From contig JANQRX010000010.1 of NCBI GenBank assembly GCA_028284325.1, positions 124,001 to 188,000 on the forward strand: a stretch of DNA of 64,000 nucleotides. Direction: 5' to 3'. The DNA is from Bauldia sp. Lineage in GTDB: Bacteria > Pseudomonadota > Alphaproteobacteria > Rhizobiales > Kaistiaceae. Under the pieces are notes generated by a model, which saw only the letters and a program-made list of their open reading frames with translations, made no database searches and was not told where the DNA came from. Positions within the stretch are counted from its first letter, which is position 1. Every line of letters begins with the position of its first letter. This document shows, piece by piece, positions 52,675 to 64,000 of this stretch. The position numbers and the translations under genes were made by a program.

Positions 52675-53592
52675 CTAGCCGGCCGCAAGGGCCCGCACGT
52701 GCGCGCGCACGGAATCGGCCAGCGCGGGGAGATCATAGCCTCCTTCCAGCACGCTGACGATCCGGCCCTCGCACAGCCTGCCGGCAAGGTTGACGATCTC
52801 GGTCGTCGCCCAGGCGAAGTCGCCGGTGTCGAGCAGCATCTCGCCCAGCGGATCGTCGCGGTGGGCGTCGAATCCGGCCGAGATCACGATCAGGTCGGGG
52901 TCGAAATCGGCCACCGCCGGCAGGATCGCGCCCTGCAACGTGCTGCGAAAGGTGGCGCTGTCGGTGCCTGCCGTGAGCGGCGCGTTGACGAGGTTGCCGA
53001 CGCCGGTTTCGCCCCGGGCGCCGGTGCCGGGATAGAACGGCATCTGGTGGGTCGAGGCGTAGAGCAGGCTGGCATCGTCCTTGACGATATCTTGCGTGCC
53101 GTTGCCGTGGTGCACGTCCCAGTCGATGATCGCGACCCGTTCCAGCCCGTGGCGGCTCTGGGCATGACGCGCGGCGATCGCGGCGGTGTTGAACAGGCAG
53201 AAACCCATGGCCGTTTCGCGCTCGGCGTGATGGCCCGGCGGACGGGCGCCCACGAACGCGTTGGCGACCGCACCGGTGACGACCTGATCGACCGCGAAAC
53301 ACGCCCCGCCGACAGCATAGAGGGCCGCCCGGAGCCCGGCCGGACTGGTGGTGGTGTCGATATCGAGCGCGACCAGGCCGTCGGCCGATGCGCTCCGCAG
53401 GGTGGCGATATGGCGATCCGTATGCGCGAGCAGCAACTGCGCGTCGTCGGCGGGAACGGCCTTGTGCAGTTCGATCCCGTCGAGGCCGGCAAGGGCCGTG
53501 TCGACCGCATCCATACGTTCCGGCCGCTCGGGGTGACCGGGCGGTACGGCGTGCTTGCGAAAGACCGGGTCCTGGATGACGAGGGTGGTCAC
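52675..53592 (-). CDS. Histone deacetylase family protein (acetylpolyamine aminohydrolase-like)
   Basis: A 305-residue zinc deacetylase. Active-site motifs are RPPGHHAE, the zinc ligands in [13 protein letters not shown] (Asp and His) and the third ligand in SAGFDAH, with the oxyanion Tyr in GGYDL. Bacterial members deacetylate polyamines, acetoin or short-chain amides; the substrate is unknown. The GTG at 53592 overlaps the TGA of the enoyl-CoA hydratase gene (GTGA), which fixes it. In line with xseB and dxs. Confidence 0.9.
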   Translation of the reverse strand: MTTLVIQDPVFRKHAVPPGHPERPERMDAVDTALAGLDGIELHKAVPADDAQLLLAHTDRHIATLRSASADGLVALDIDTTTSPAGLRAALYAVGGACFAVDQVVTGAVANAFVGARPPGHHAERETAMGFCLFNTAAIAARHAQSRHGLERVAIIDWDVHHGNGTQDIVKDDASLLYASTHQMPFYPGTGARGETGVGNLVNAPLTAGTDSATFRSTLQGAILPAVADFDPDLIVISAGFDAHRDDPLGEMLLDTGDFAWATTEIVNLAGRLCEGRIVSVLEGGYDLPALADSVRAHVRALAAG

Positions 53593-54332
53593 GGGCGCCG
53601 GATGTAGTCGGCAAGGGCGTCGAAGGCGGCCGGCGATCGCAGGAGATCGGTGAACGCACCGGCCTCCTGGTCGATCCGCGCCGTGATCTCGCGGGTATCG
53701 CCGCGCATCATCCGCCGCGCCAGCCGGATGGCCTCGGGCGGCTTCGTCGCCAGCGTGCGGGCCGCCTCGAGGCCGGCCGTCTCCACGTCCTCGGGCGGCA
53801 CCACGCGATTGACCAGACCGATCCGCAGCGCATCCTGCGCGCTCGCCGCCTCGCCCATGACGATCAGCGCGAAGGCGGCCTGATAGCCGATCTGGCGCGG
53901 CGCGATCAGGCTGAGCCCGCCCTCGGGCGGCATGCCGTGTTCGGTCTGCGCCAGGGTGATGCTGGCCCACTCGCTCGCCACCACATGGTCGCAATGGAAC
54001 AGGAGCGCGGCCCCGGTCCCGGCGACGACGCCGTCGACCGCCGCCACGATCGGCACGTCGACCGTCGCCAGCGTCTTGAACAGCCGCAGCACGCTCTCGC
54101 CGAAGATGCCGGAATCGGAAAATCCGGCGAGATCGTCCGGGTCGAGACCGACCGAGAACAGGCCGGGCACACCGGTGATCAGCACCGCGCGCACGCGCGA
54201 ACTGCCTTCGGAGAAAGCCAGCGCGTCGGCGGCCGCCTCGCACATCTCGGACGTCAGGGCGTTCTGCTCGGACACGCGATCGATGCGCAGGATTTGCACG
54301 CCGTCGGCGATTTCGCTTACCAGATCGTCCAT
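53589..54332 (-). CDS. Enoyl-CoA hydratase/isomerase family protein
   Basis: A 247-residue crotonase-fold protein. It has the oxyanion-hole region VRAVLITGVPGLFSVGLDPDDL, the AAVDGVVAGTGAALLFHCDHVVAS block and AQTEHGMPPEGGLSLI. The two catalytic glutamates of true hydratases (in the AEH and QGxxE positions) are only partly visible: the EHGMPPEGG stretch keeps one Glu. It may be a hydratase, isomerase or other CoA-ester enzyme; the substrate is unknown. It heads the deacetylase-xseB-dxs run and faces the sua5 gene. Confidence 0.85.
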   Translation of the reverse strand: MDDLVSEIADGVQILRIDRVSEQNALTSEMCEAAADALAFSEGSSRVRAVLITGVPGLFSVGLDPDDLAGFSDSGIFGESVLRLFKTLATVDVPIVAAVDGVVAGTGAALLFHCDHVVASEWASITLAQTEHGMPPEGGLSLIAPRQIGYQAAFALIVMGEAASAQDALRIGLVNRVVPPEDVETAGLEAARTLATKPPEAIRLARRMMRGDTREITARIDQEAGAFTDLLRSPAAFDALADYIRRP

Positions 54333-54441
54333 ACGGGGTCCCGGTTGTGGCTGGCGCGCCGCTCGCAGCCGGCTGGTGCCGGTGACGTGCTACCACATTT
54401 CACGTGCCGCGGGATCGATTCCTGACGCAATCGGAGGGGAC

Positions 54442-55422
54442 GTGACCCGGATCTTTGACATGAACAGCCCCGACGACCGGGCGCGCGGCCTCGGTGCCGC
54501 CGCCGCCGCGCTGGGTGAGGATCGGCTGGTGGCGGTGCCCACGGAGACCGTCTACGGGCTCGCCGCCGACGCCTTCAGCCCGACCGCAGTGGCCGCGGTC
54601 TTCGCCGCGAAGGGGCGGCCGAACTTCAATCCGCTGATCGTCCATTGCCCGTCCGTTGCGGCGGTGGGGGATGTCGCCGTCATGGGTGAAACGGCCGAGC
54701 GTCTGGCTGAGGCCTTCTGGCCGGGCCCGCTGACGCTGGTGCTTGAGCGCGCGCCGGTGAGCCGGATCGCGCCGGCCGCCACGGCCGGGCTCGCGACGGT
54801 GGCCGTGCGTGTCCCGGCCGAGCCCGTCTGCCGCGACCTGCTCGGGCTCTACGGCAAACCGCTGGTGGCGCCGAGCGCCAACGTCTCCGGTCATGTCAGC
54901 GCCACCACTGCCGCCCATGTGGTGGCCGATCTCGGCGACGCGGTGGCGGTCGTCCTTGATGCCGGACCGTCGGCCCTCGGGATCGAATCCACGATTGTCG
55001 AAGTTTCGGACGATGCGGCCCGCATCCTGCGCCACGGTGCCCTGACGCGGGCGGCAATCGAAGACGCGCTGGGCCGTCCGTTACAGGCGGCCCCGGACAA
55101 GGACACGGCCATCGTCGCCCCGGGGATGACCGCCTCCCACTACGCGCCGCGGGCCGCCCTCCGCCTCGACGCCACCTCGGTGGAGGACGGTGAGGCGCTG
55201 TTGCAGTTCGGCGGGCAGGCGGTCGCGAACGCCGACGGGGCGGTCGCGGTGATTGACCTCAGCCCTTCCGGCGATCTGGACGAGGCGGCCACGCGTCTGT
55301 TCGCGGCCCTGCGCGACCTCGATGCTGTCGCCGACCGGATCGCCGTCGTCCCGATCCCTGCGACCGGCGCCGGCGAGGCGATCAACGACCGGCTGCGCCG
55401 CGCCGCCGCCCCGCGCTATTAG
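54442..55422 (+). CDS. L-threonylcarbamoyladenylate synthase, Sua5 type
   Basis: A 326-residue Sua5/YrdC/YwlC protein that makes the TC-AMP intermediate of the t6A37 tRNA modification. The N-terminal YrdC domain has VPTETVYGLAADAF, AAVFAAKGRPNFNPLIVH, and PSANVSGHVSATTAAHV with the ESTIVEVSDD region; a C-terminal Sua5 domain (from about 230) is present, unlike short TsaC. The GTG at 54442 has GGAGGGG two bases upstream of it, a very strong ribosome binding site that decides the start. Convergent with the dnaJ-like gene. Confidence 0.93.
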   Translation: MTRIFDMNSPDDRARGLGAAAAALGEDRLVAVPTETVYGLAADAFSPTAVAAVFAAKGRPNFNPLIVHCPSVAAVGDVAVMGETAERLAEAFWPGPLTLVLERAPVSRIAPAATAGLATVAVRVPAEPVCRDLLGLYGKPLVAPSANVSGHVSATTAAHVVADLGDAVAVVLDAGPSALGIESTIVEVSDDAARILRHGALTRAAIEDALGRPLQAAPDKDTAIVAPGMTASHYAPRAALRLDATSVEDGEALLQFGGQAVANADGAVAVIDLSPSGDLDEAATRLFAALRDLDAVADRIAVVPIPATGAGEAINDRLRRAAAPRY

Positions 55423-55457
55423 CGTCATTCTCGGCGCGTACGGGACAATGGTGGATC

Positions 55458-56396
55458 TTAGGTGCTGGGTTCCTCGTCGCGCACGTCGTAGCGGTGGTTC
55501 GCCCGCCAGCGCTTCATCAGCTCTTCGAGCTCGTCGTCGCCGCCCTCCGGCAGGACGATCCTGAGCGCGACCAGGAGATCACCACGCGAACCGCCGGCGC
55601 GGGGCAGGCCCTTGCCCTTGAGGCGCAGCGTGCGGCCGCCGCTGGAGCGCGGCGGCACCGTCAGGGTGACCGGACCGTCGAGCGTCGGCACGCGGACCTT
55701 GGCGCCGAGCACCGCCTCGTCGAGGGTGATCGAGATTTCTCGCCGCAGCGAGTCGCCGTCGATGCGATAGAGCGGGTGCGGCACGGCCGCGATCGTCACC
55801 AGGGCGTCGCCGGCGGGCCCGCCGGCCTGTCCGGGTTGCCCCTGTCCTTTGAGCCGAATGGCCTGGCCCGGCCGGGTGCCCGGCGGAATGGCCACCTCGA
55901 CGGTGCGCCCGGTCGGCAGGTCGACCCTGATCTTCTCGCCGCGGACCAGTTGTTCCAGCGTGATCGCCGCACTGGCCTCGACCGACGCACCGCGTTGCGG
56001 GCGGGCGCCACCGCCGCCACCGGCGCGGCGGGCGCCGAAGCCGCCGAAAATCTCGTTCAGGATATCGTCGGAGGAGAATCCGGACGGGTCGCCGCTCGAC
56101 CAGCGGAACGTCCGCGCCCCGCCCGGCGCGTTCTGCCCGAAGCCGTGGAAGCCCTCAAAACCCTGGAATTTGGCCTTGCCGGAGGCGTCGATCTGGCCGG
56201 CATCGAACTGCTTGCGCTTGTCCTTGTCGCCCACGATCTCGTACGCGGAATTGATCTCCGCGAAACGCTCCTTGGCGGCGGGGTCGCTCTTGTTCTGGTC
56301 CGGGTGGTGCTTCTTGGCGAGGTTTCGGAACGCCCGCTTGATCTCAGCGTCGCTGGCGTCCTTGCCCACGCCGAGCACCGAATAAGGATCGCGCAT
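55458..56396 (-). CDS. DnaJ-class co-chaperone, CbpA type
   Basis: A 312-residue J-domain protein. The J domain has RDPYSVLGVGKDASDAEIKRAFRNLAKKHHPDQNK (HPD at 31-33); then a Gly/Phe-rich region (GFEGFHGFG), and the two-lobed C-terminal substrate domain with PTGRTVEVAIPPGTRPGQ and DLLVALRIVLPEGG. The four zinc-binding CxxCxGxG repeats of DnaJ are missing, so it is CbpA/DjlA-like (type II). It stimulates Hsp70 (DnaK). Convergent with sua5; upstream of the lipoprotein gene, with which it probably shares transcription. Confidence 0.93.
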   Translation of the reverse strand: MRDPYSVLGVGKDASDAEIKRAFRNLAKKHHPDQNKSDPAAKERFAEINSAYEIVGDKDKRKQFDAGQIDASGKAKFQGFEGFHGFGQNAPGGARTFRWSSGDPSGFSSDDILNEIFGGFGARRAGGGGGARPQRGASVEASAAITLEQLVRGEKIRVDLPTGRTVEVAIPPGTRPGQAIRLKGQGQPGQAGGPAGDALVTIAAVPHPLYRIDGDSLRREISITLDEAVLGAKVRVPTLDGPVTLTVPPRSSGGRTLRLKGKGLPRAGGSRGDLLVALRIVLPEGGDDELEELMKRWRANHRYDVRDEEPST

Positions 56397-56502
56397 GGCC
56401 CGAGGATAACTGATTCAATTACGGCCGTGACATGGCACGGCCGAACAAAATATGGGCACGGATGACCTCCGTGCCAAGAAGTCGGGCTGGAACTTGAGAA
56501 GT

Positions 56503-56985
56503 CTAGAGAAGCTTGGTGTCGTCGGGCCTGAGGCCGAAGAGCTGCCATTGCCCGTCGCGGCGGTGGCAGGCCTCGCCGCGATAGCTGCGGATGCCGCGCA
56601 TGTCGTTGATCGTGGTGGCGATCGCCCGGCAGGACGCGCTGGAGCCGCTGGCGAGCGGCAGGACGGTGAGCGTGCCGGACGAGTGGGTGCGCGGGTTGCT
56701 CCAGCCGTAGCGGCCGGTGGTGTTGGCCGGGATCGACGCGATGGTGCGGCGCACCGTTTCCCAATCCGACGGGTCGACGCTGTCGACGACGCTGAGCGAG
56801 ACCTTGACCGGGACCGGCGACGTCGCCGGGCCGCTGACAGCCGCGGTGCGCGCGAAATCGCCCATCCCGAAGCTGGAACAGCCCGCCAGGAACATGGCCG
56901 CAACGGGGAGCGCGAACCGCAAGGCGGCGCGCAACGGATTGCGCCGTGGCGCGTCCGGGGCGTAAGACATCAAGGTTTCGCGCAT
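56503..56985 (-). CDS. RT0821/Lpp0805-type surface lipoprotein
   Basis: A 160-residue protein with a signal peptide and a lipobox FLAGC (cysteine near residue 36), so a membrane-anchored lipoprotein. The mature part ([33 protein letters not shown] and [33 protein letters not shown] in outline) matches the 17-kDa surface-antigen / RT0821 pattern. No known function. ATG at 56985, alternative ATG at 56970. Divergent from pdxH. Confidence 0.75.
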   Translation of the reverse strand: MRETLMSYAPDAPRRNPLRAALRFALPVAAMFLAGCSSFGMGDFARTAAVSGPATSPVPVKVSLSVVDSVDPSDWETVRRTIASIPANTTGRYGWSNPRTHSSGTLTVLPLASGSSASCRAIATTINDMRGIRSYRGEACHRRDGQWQLFGLRPDDTKLL

Positions 56986-57034
56986 GGGTCACTCCATGGG
57001 GACCGTGATCGGCGACTATCGGGAATCTTCGTTA

Positions 57035-57631
57035 ATGAGCGGTAACTTCACCGAATCGGCGGATCCGATTGCTTTGTTCGGCGAATGGCTTGGCGAGGCC
57101 AGCGACGCCGAGCCCAACGATCCGACGGCGATGTCGCTTGCCACCGTCGATACCGACGGCCTGCCCAATGTGCGCATGGTGCTTCTGAAGCACTTCGACG
57201 ACGACGGCTTCGTCTTCTACACCAACCGGGAGAGCGCCAAGGGGGAGGAACTGCTCGGCCAGGGCAGGGCCGCCGCCGGTTTCCACTGGAAGAGCATCCG
57301 CCGGCAGATACGCCTTCGGGGCGCGATCGCCGAGGTGAGCGCAGCGGAGGCGGACGCCTATTTCGCAACCCGCGATCGCGGCAGCCGCATCGGCGCGTGG
57401 GCGAGCCAGCAGTCGCGGCCGCTGGAATCGCGTTTTGCCCTGGAGAAGGCGGTGGCGAAGCTGACCGCCAAATACGGCGTCGGCGACGTGCCGCGGCCAC
57501 CGTACTGGTCGGGCTTCCGCCTGCGGCCGGTCGAGATGGAATTCTGGAAGAACGGCGCCTTTCGCCTCCACGACCGGATCGCCTTCCGGCGGGAGGGAGA
57601 GGGGTGGTCGGCCCGACGGCTCTATCCGTAG
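57035..57631 (+). CDS. pdxH: Pyridoxamine 5'-phosphate oxidase
   Basis: A 198-residue FMN-dependent oxidase that makes pyridoxal 5'-phosphate. Typical blocks: [70 protein letters not shown], and [29 protein letters not shown] at the end. The ATG at 57035 (MSGNF) fits the family; an ATG at 56984 overlapping the lipoprotein start is less likely. It is divergent from the RT0821-type gene, a common alphaproteobacterial pair. Confidence 0.95.
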   Translation: MSGNFTESADPIALFGEWLGEASDAEPNDPTAMSLATVDTDGLPNVRMVLLKHFDDDGFVFYTNRESAKGEELLGQGRAAAGFHWKSIRRQIRLRGAIAEVSAAEADAYFATRDRGSRIGAWASQQSRPLESRFALEKAVAKLTAKYGVGDVPRPPYWSGFRLRPVEMEFWKNGAFRLHDRIAFRREGEGWSARRLYP

Positions 57632-57664
57632 AACCACGCGCGGGGCCGACCTGTCGGACACGCG

Positions 57665-58744
57665 CTACTGCGTGCGGATCACCAGCGACGGTTCAAACGC
57701 GTTGACGACGAAGGCGAACGTCACGTCGTGGACGATCGGCGCGCCGTCGGACACCCGCGTCACCGCCACATTGCCGACCTCGCGGCCCTCCGCGATCGAC
57801 GAGGAGTCGAGCGCCGAGGCTTGGCCCGGCGTCCAACTGATGCGCACGTCGCCGTCGACGATCTCGCCCTTCTCCTGCAGCAGCGAGACGGTCACGGCCG
57901 AGGGATCGCCGTCGCGGATCAGGACCACGCGCTCCATCGCCGGCATGTCCTCCGGCAGGGCGCCGCGGAACAGGAAGGGCGAAGTGGCCGTGTCGTAGCC
58001 GCCGTAGGGGTTGCGCCAGTACTGGCGCATCTGCGGATTGTTGGGCACCAGCACCTGGCCGTCGGGATGCTCCTCCTTGAAGAGTGCCCAGCTTTGCAGG
58101 CTCGACGGCAGCATGGTCAGTTCGTCTCCCGCGTGTTCGCCGACGATCCCGCGTCCGGAGAACTGCTGCCACCACGTCTCGGACTGGCGGTCATACATCA
58201 CCAGGTCGGAGTGGCGCAGCTTGCCGGTGGTGCCGAAATCGCGCGGCGTGCCCTCGACGTTGGCGTCGAAGACGATCGCGGCGTTGCAGAGCGGACAGTA
58301 GGTCACCGCGACCGGCGTACCGCCGACCACGTCGTTGACGATCTCGTGCCACATCATGATCCGCAGCGGATAGGCGCGGGCGTCGCCATTGTGCTCAAAG
58401 GCGAGCACCGGCTCCCGATCGGGAATGTCGTTGACCTCGGCCACGGTGACGAACTGGGGATTGTCGATCGACGGTATGCCGTCGCGCGGCGGGCCGCCCG
58501 AGAGGATGTCGTCGAAATCGATCACGGTCTTGGTGAAGTCGGTCGCCCAGCCCTCGCGCTGCCAGCGGCGCGCACGCGGATCGACTTCGTTGGCTTGCGC
58601 CGCCTGCACGAGCGTGAGCCCCGACTGCGACGCGTCGCGCGCGACCGTTGAGGGCGGCGGTTCGGAACTCGGCCGTTCGGCGATGAAATACGCTCCCACT
58701 GCCACGAGGGCGGCTGCTCCGATAACGTAGGCGGTCCTGCTCAT
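57665..58744 (-). CDS. DUF3179 domain-containing exported protein
   Basis: A 359-residue protein with an N-terminal membrane anchor (YVIGAAALVAVGAYFIAE) and a large DUF3179 domain. The family hallmark ARAYPLRIMMWHEIVNDVVGGTPVAVTYCPLCNAAIVFD, with its CPLC motif, and GTTGKLRHSDLVMYDRQSETWWQQFSGRGIVG are seen. DUF3179 proteins are thought to be enzymes with a cysteine-based site, but the function is not known. ATG at 58744. It lies head to tail with tldD on the same strand, 110 bases apart. Confidence 0.88.
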   Translation of the reverse strand: MSRTAYVIGAAALVAVGAYFIAERPSSEPPPSTVARDASQSGLTLVQAAQANEVDPRARRWQREGWATDFTKTVIDFDDILSGGPPRDGIPSIDNPQFVTVAEVNDIPDREPVLAFEHNGDARAYPLRIMMWHEIVNDVVGGTPVAVTYCPLCNAAIVFDANVEGTPRDFGTTGKLRHSDLVMYDRQSETWWQQFSGRGIVGEHAGDELTMLPSSLQSWALFKEEHPDGQVLVPNNPQMRQYWRNPYGGYDTATSPFLFRGALPEDMPAMERVVLIRDGDPSAVTVSLLQEKGEIVDGDVRISWTPGQASALDSSSIAEGREVGNVAVTRVSDGAPIVHDVTFAFVVNAFEPSLVIRTQ

Positions 58745-58854
58745 GTGCGCGTTCTCCTTTGCCGCACAATGTTGCGCATTCCGGCGGGAGAACCACTCAA
58801 CACATTTCACATGCGCGTGACGCGCGGTGGGCGGCGGCCGGCGCGGCCGGAACC

Positions 58855-60276
<1,422 letters not shown>

Positions 60277-60385
60277 GCTGGTCTCCAGGATTTTGGGTGA
60301 ATGCCCCGCCGAGACATGACACATAGTGTCGCCCGGCGGCGACGCAATTGTGCCGCGCAGCAAATCGGACCGAACCTGCGGTCGG

Positions 60386-61156
60386 CTAGGGGAGGCTGCC
60401 GTAACCGGCTGGAAAGCCGGCCAGCGCGATGGGAATGCCGACGCCTTCTTCCGGCGTCTGGAAGATGATGAAGGTCGCGGTTGCGCCGGTCTGAAGCTTC
60501 TGCAGAAGCGCGTCTTCAAGGATGACCTCCGCGACGCAGCCCCGCGGCGTGCAGCGGACGAAGCCTGCGCGCCCCAGATCCTCCTGGTCGATCTGCAGGC
60601 CGAGGCCGGCCGGCAGGAGGACGCCGAGCGGCGCCACGATCCGCATGATGCGCGCCTGGCCGTCGGCGGTCTTCAGGACGACGACCATCAGGCCGACGTT
60701 CTCCCTGTCTTCCGCCGTGACGAACTGCATGAGGAAGCACTGCTCGTTGAGCGCCCCGGCCGGCCGGTCGCAACGCAACTGCCAGTCGCCGTGGACGGAA
60801 CGCACAGGCGGCAGGTCCTGCGTCGGCGGCGCGAGCGACACCGCCGCCTGCGGCACGGCCGATTGTGTTGCCGGCGCCGGTGTCGTGGCCGGCGGTGCGG
60901 CGACGGTCTCCTGCGCCGGCACCCGGGTGGTATCGGTCACGCGCGCCGGCTCCGACGTGGCCTGTTGCTGCTGCGGCCCGCCGATGATGCCGAGCGCAAA
61001 CAGCACGATCCCGATCCCGACCAGGATCGCCAGGATTCCGGCGACCACCGCGAGGACGGCGATCAACGGACTCCGGCGCCTTCGCGGTGGCGGCGGCTCC
61101 TCGTCATAATACCGGGCGTGCGGCGGCGGGGCGGTTTCGTCGTCGTACATACTCAT
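60386..61156 (-). CDS. Invasion-associated locus B (IalB)-family protein, membrane-anchored
   Basis: A 256-residue protein. The N-terminal 28 residues are Pro/Arg/acidic and cytoplasmic (APPPHARYYDEEPPPPRRRR), followed by one transmembrane segment (about 29-57) and a Gln/Pro/Ala-rich linker (60-115). The C-terminal IalB domain has GDWQLRCD, EQCFLMQFV, QEDLGRAGFVRCTPRGCVAEV and the paired cysteines. IalB was named from Bartonella invasion but is widespread in nonpathogenic alphaproteobacteria; function here unknown. ATG at 61156 (alternative 61150). Divergent from coxB. Confidence 0.85.
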   Translation of the reverse strand: MSMYDDETAPPPHARYYDEEPPPPRRRRSPLIAVLAVVAGILAILVGIGIVLFALGIIGGPQQQQATSEPARVTDTTRVPAQETVAAPPATTPAPATQSAVPQAAVSLAPPTQDLPPVRSVHGDWQLRCDRPAGALNEQCFLMQFVTAEDRENVGLMVVVLKTADGQARIMRIVAPLGVLLPAGLGLQIDQEDLGRAGFVRCTPRGCVAEVILEDALLQKLQTGATATFIIFQTPEEGVGIPIALAGFPAGYGSLP

Positions 61157-61482
61157 GCCGAATCACTGCGTGTTGCGAGGGTCGCGGGCAACACCGAATC
61201 GCCCCCAATTGGGGAGTTATTGTGCCCTATTCCGCAGGCTGAGCAAACTTGGCTCCGGCGGCCCGTTGCCGGCGCCGGCGGGCGATCGCGTCTCCGGCTG
61301 GTCGAAAAGCGCCGTTTTGCCGCATCGCCGGCGTGGATAGCGGATTGCGGGCGCGGTCGGCTTGTGGTTTCTCTCACCGGTCTGCGCGCGCCGCACGGCA
61401 TTGTTCGCGCGCGGTCGGGCCTGCTAGAACACCGTCGAATGGCGGCTTTCGGTCGGCCGGACAAACGAAGCGGGAGACCACG
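61157..61482. other. 326-base divergent intergenic region between ialB and coxB
   Basis: No convincing gene is seen. The region should hold the promoters for ialB and the cox operon. A TTGTTC at about 61404, followed 17 bases later by CTAGAA, is a weak candidate toward coxB. A short palindrome CCCAATTGGGG lies at 61204-61215 near the ialB side. The sequence CGGGAGACCACG ahead of 61483 is the coxB ribosome binding site. Confidence 0.4.
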
Positions 61483-62355
61483 ATGAAACGACTGCTGTTG
61501 CCCTGGGTGCTTGCTTCCCTGGGGGCGGCGCCGGCGCTGGCGGCGGAGCCACAGCCCTGGCAGATCGGATTTCAGCCCGCGGCGTCGCCGATCATGGGCA
61601 TGATCCACGCCTTCAACGGCGGTCTCACGATCGTTGTCACCCTGATCGTGCTCTTTGTCCTCGGCCTTCTGCTCTACACGATGCTGCGCTTCAACGCGCG
61701 CGCCAATCCCGTTCCGTCGAAGACCAGTCACAACACCCTGGTCGAGGTCGTTTGGACTCTTGTGCCGATCCTGATTCTGGTCGGGATCGCGGTGCCGTCA
61801 TTCTCGCTGCTGTTCGCCCAGCACGATCCCGCCCGGGCGATCGACGGCTTCGATCCCGCGACCGACCGCCAGCTTGTCGTCAAGGCGACCGGTCTGCAGT
61901 GGTACTGGTCGTACGAGTATCCCGACCACGGCGAGCTTGTGTTCGACTCGTTCATGCTGACCGACGAGGAGCTGGCTGCCGACCCGGACGCCGGTCCCCG
62001 GCTGCTTGCGGTGGACAATGAGATGATCGTGCCGGTCGGCACCGTCGTTCGGCTACAGGTGATCGGCGCCGACGTGATCCACTCGTTTGCGGTCCCCGCG
62101 CTCGGCGTCAAGATCGACGCGGTGCCCGGCCGCCTGAACGAGACCTGGTTCCTCGCCGAGCGCGAAGGCATCTACTACGGCCAGTGCTCGGAGCTGTGCG
62201 GGCGCGATCACGCGTTCATGCCGATCGCCGTGCGCGCCGTGAGCGAGGAAGCCTTCGATCAATGGGCGGAGGCCGCGCAGGACGACCTCGATGCGGCCAA
62301 CGCCGCGCTGGCCCGTTTCGAGACCGAAGACAAGATCAAAGTGGCGGCCCGTTGA
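61483..62355 (+). CDS. coxB: Cytochrome c oxidase subunit II
   Basis: A 290-residue aa3-type oxidase subunit. A signal peptide (to about 21) precedes two transmembrane helices (GGLTIVVTLIVLFVLGLLLYTML and VWTLVPILILVGIAVPSFSLLF), with the periplasmic cupredoxin domain after them. QWYWSYEYPD contacts cytochrome c, and the CuA ligands are the His in VIHSFAVPALG and the QCSELCGRDHAFMP motif. It accepts electrons from cytochrome c. The ATG at 61483 is at the signal peptide. Followed by coxA after 37 bases. Confidence 0.97.
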   Translation: MKRLLLPWVLASLGAAPALAAEPQPWQIGFQPAASPIMGMIHAFNGGLTIVVTLIVLFVLGLLLYTMLRFNARANPVPSKTSHNTLVEVVWTLVPILILVGIAVPSFSLLFAQHDPARAIDGFDPATDRQLVVKATGLQWYWSYEYPDHGELVFDSFMLTDEELAADPDAGPRLLAVDNEMIVPVGTVVRLQVIGADVIHSFAVPALGVKIDAVPGRLNETWFLAEREGIYYGQCSELCGRDHAFMPIAVRAVSEEAFDQWAEAAQDDLDAANAALARFETEDKIKVAAR

Positions 62356-62380
62356 GCGGCGACCGACCAGACATGCTTGA

Positions 62381-63994
<1,614 letters not shown>

Positions 63995-64000
63995 ACCACC

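Overview
The window is chromosomal DNA of a high-GC alphaproteobacterium, probably Hyphomicrobiales (Rhizobiales) or close to it. Several features point there: the hisS-hisZ-hisG order, an IalB-family gene followed by coxB-coxA, a lipid A block (pmbA, DUF4170, DUF374 acyltransferase, waaA, lpxK, DUF2093, mutL), DUF3035 and DUF6101 proteins, a small RT0821-type lipoprotein, and groESL behind a CIRCE element. Genes are densely packed with many ATGA/GTGA couplings. I see no rRNA, tRNA, CRISPR array, insertion sequence, prophage or recognisable defence island. Almost every long open frame without a described gene lies antisense to a real gene, as expected at this GC.

Layout. 1-9.4 kb: a truncated UspA gene, then a hydroxy-acid oxidation region in which lutABC plus a metallophosphatase (minus) diverges from glcDEF plus a degenerate malate-synthase-like gene (plus). 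9.4-14.7 kb: an L,D-transpeptidase, tag, hisS-hisZ-hisG and a DoxX protein. 14.8-20.1 kb: two convergent secreted Ca-binding-type proteins (a four-domain beta-gamma-crystallin and a peptidoglycan-binding seven-repeat VCBS propeller), then groESL. 20.3-32.7 kb: a stand-alone TadG-like VWA protein, an unknown exported protein, HAD phosphatase-ribF, a lipoprotein, tadA, rluB, rsmD, a pair of M16 peptidases, a MATE exporter and pmbA. 32.8-42.8 kb: the lipid A block, mutL, purD, ubiA and a D-2-hydroxyacid dehydrogenase. 42.9-47.4 kb: fabI, a histidine phosphatase, aroC, ribB and tlyA. 47.4-50.3 kb: a zinc module (znuC-znuB-zur, a Zur-box-like palindrome and a divergent 45-residue ORF) and a SCO1 copper chaperone. 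50.4-57.6 kb: dxs, xseB, a deacetylase, an enoyl-CoA hydratase, a Sua5-type tRNA threonylcarbamoylation enzyme, a CbpA-type DnaJ, an RT0821-type lipoprotein and pdxH. 57.7-64 kb: a DUF3179 protein, tldD, ialB, coxB and coxA.

How they work together. LutABC and GlcDEF oxidise lactate and glycolate and feed electrons to the respiratory chain, whose terminal oxidase subunits coxB-coxA are at the right end with a SCO1 copper chaperone nearby. ubiA supplies ubiquinone. waaA, lpxK and the DUF374 acyltransferase act on lipid A. TldD and PmbA are the two halves of one protease, encoded about 27 kb apart. Zur probably controls its own znu operon through the AT-rich palindrome upstream of znuC.

The least ordinary items are the malate-synthase-like gene with three of four catalytic residues replaced, the 427-residue crystallin with eight canonical Ca motifs and an invariant cysteine pattern, the apparent ATT start of purD, and the 45-residue ORF divergent from the zinc operon. 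All functional assignments come from motif recognition by eye; no database search was run.
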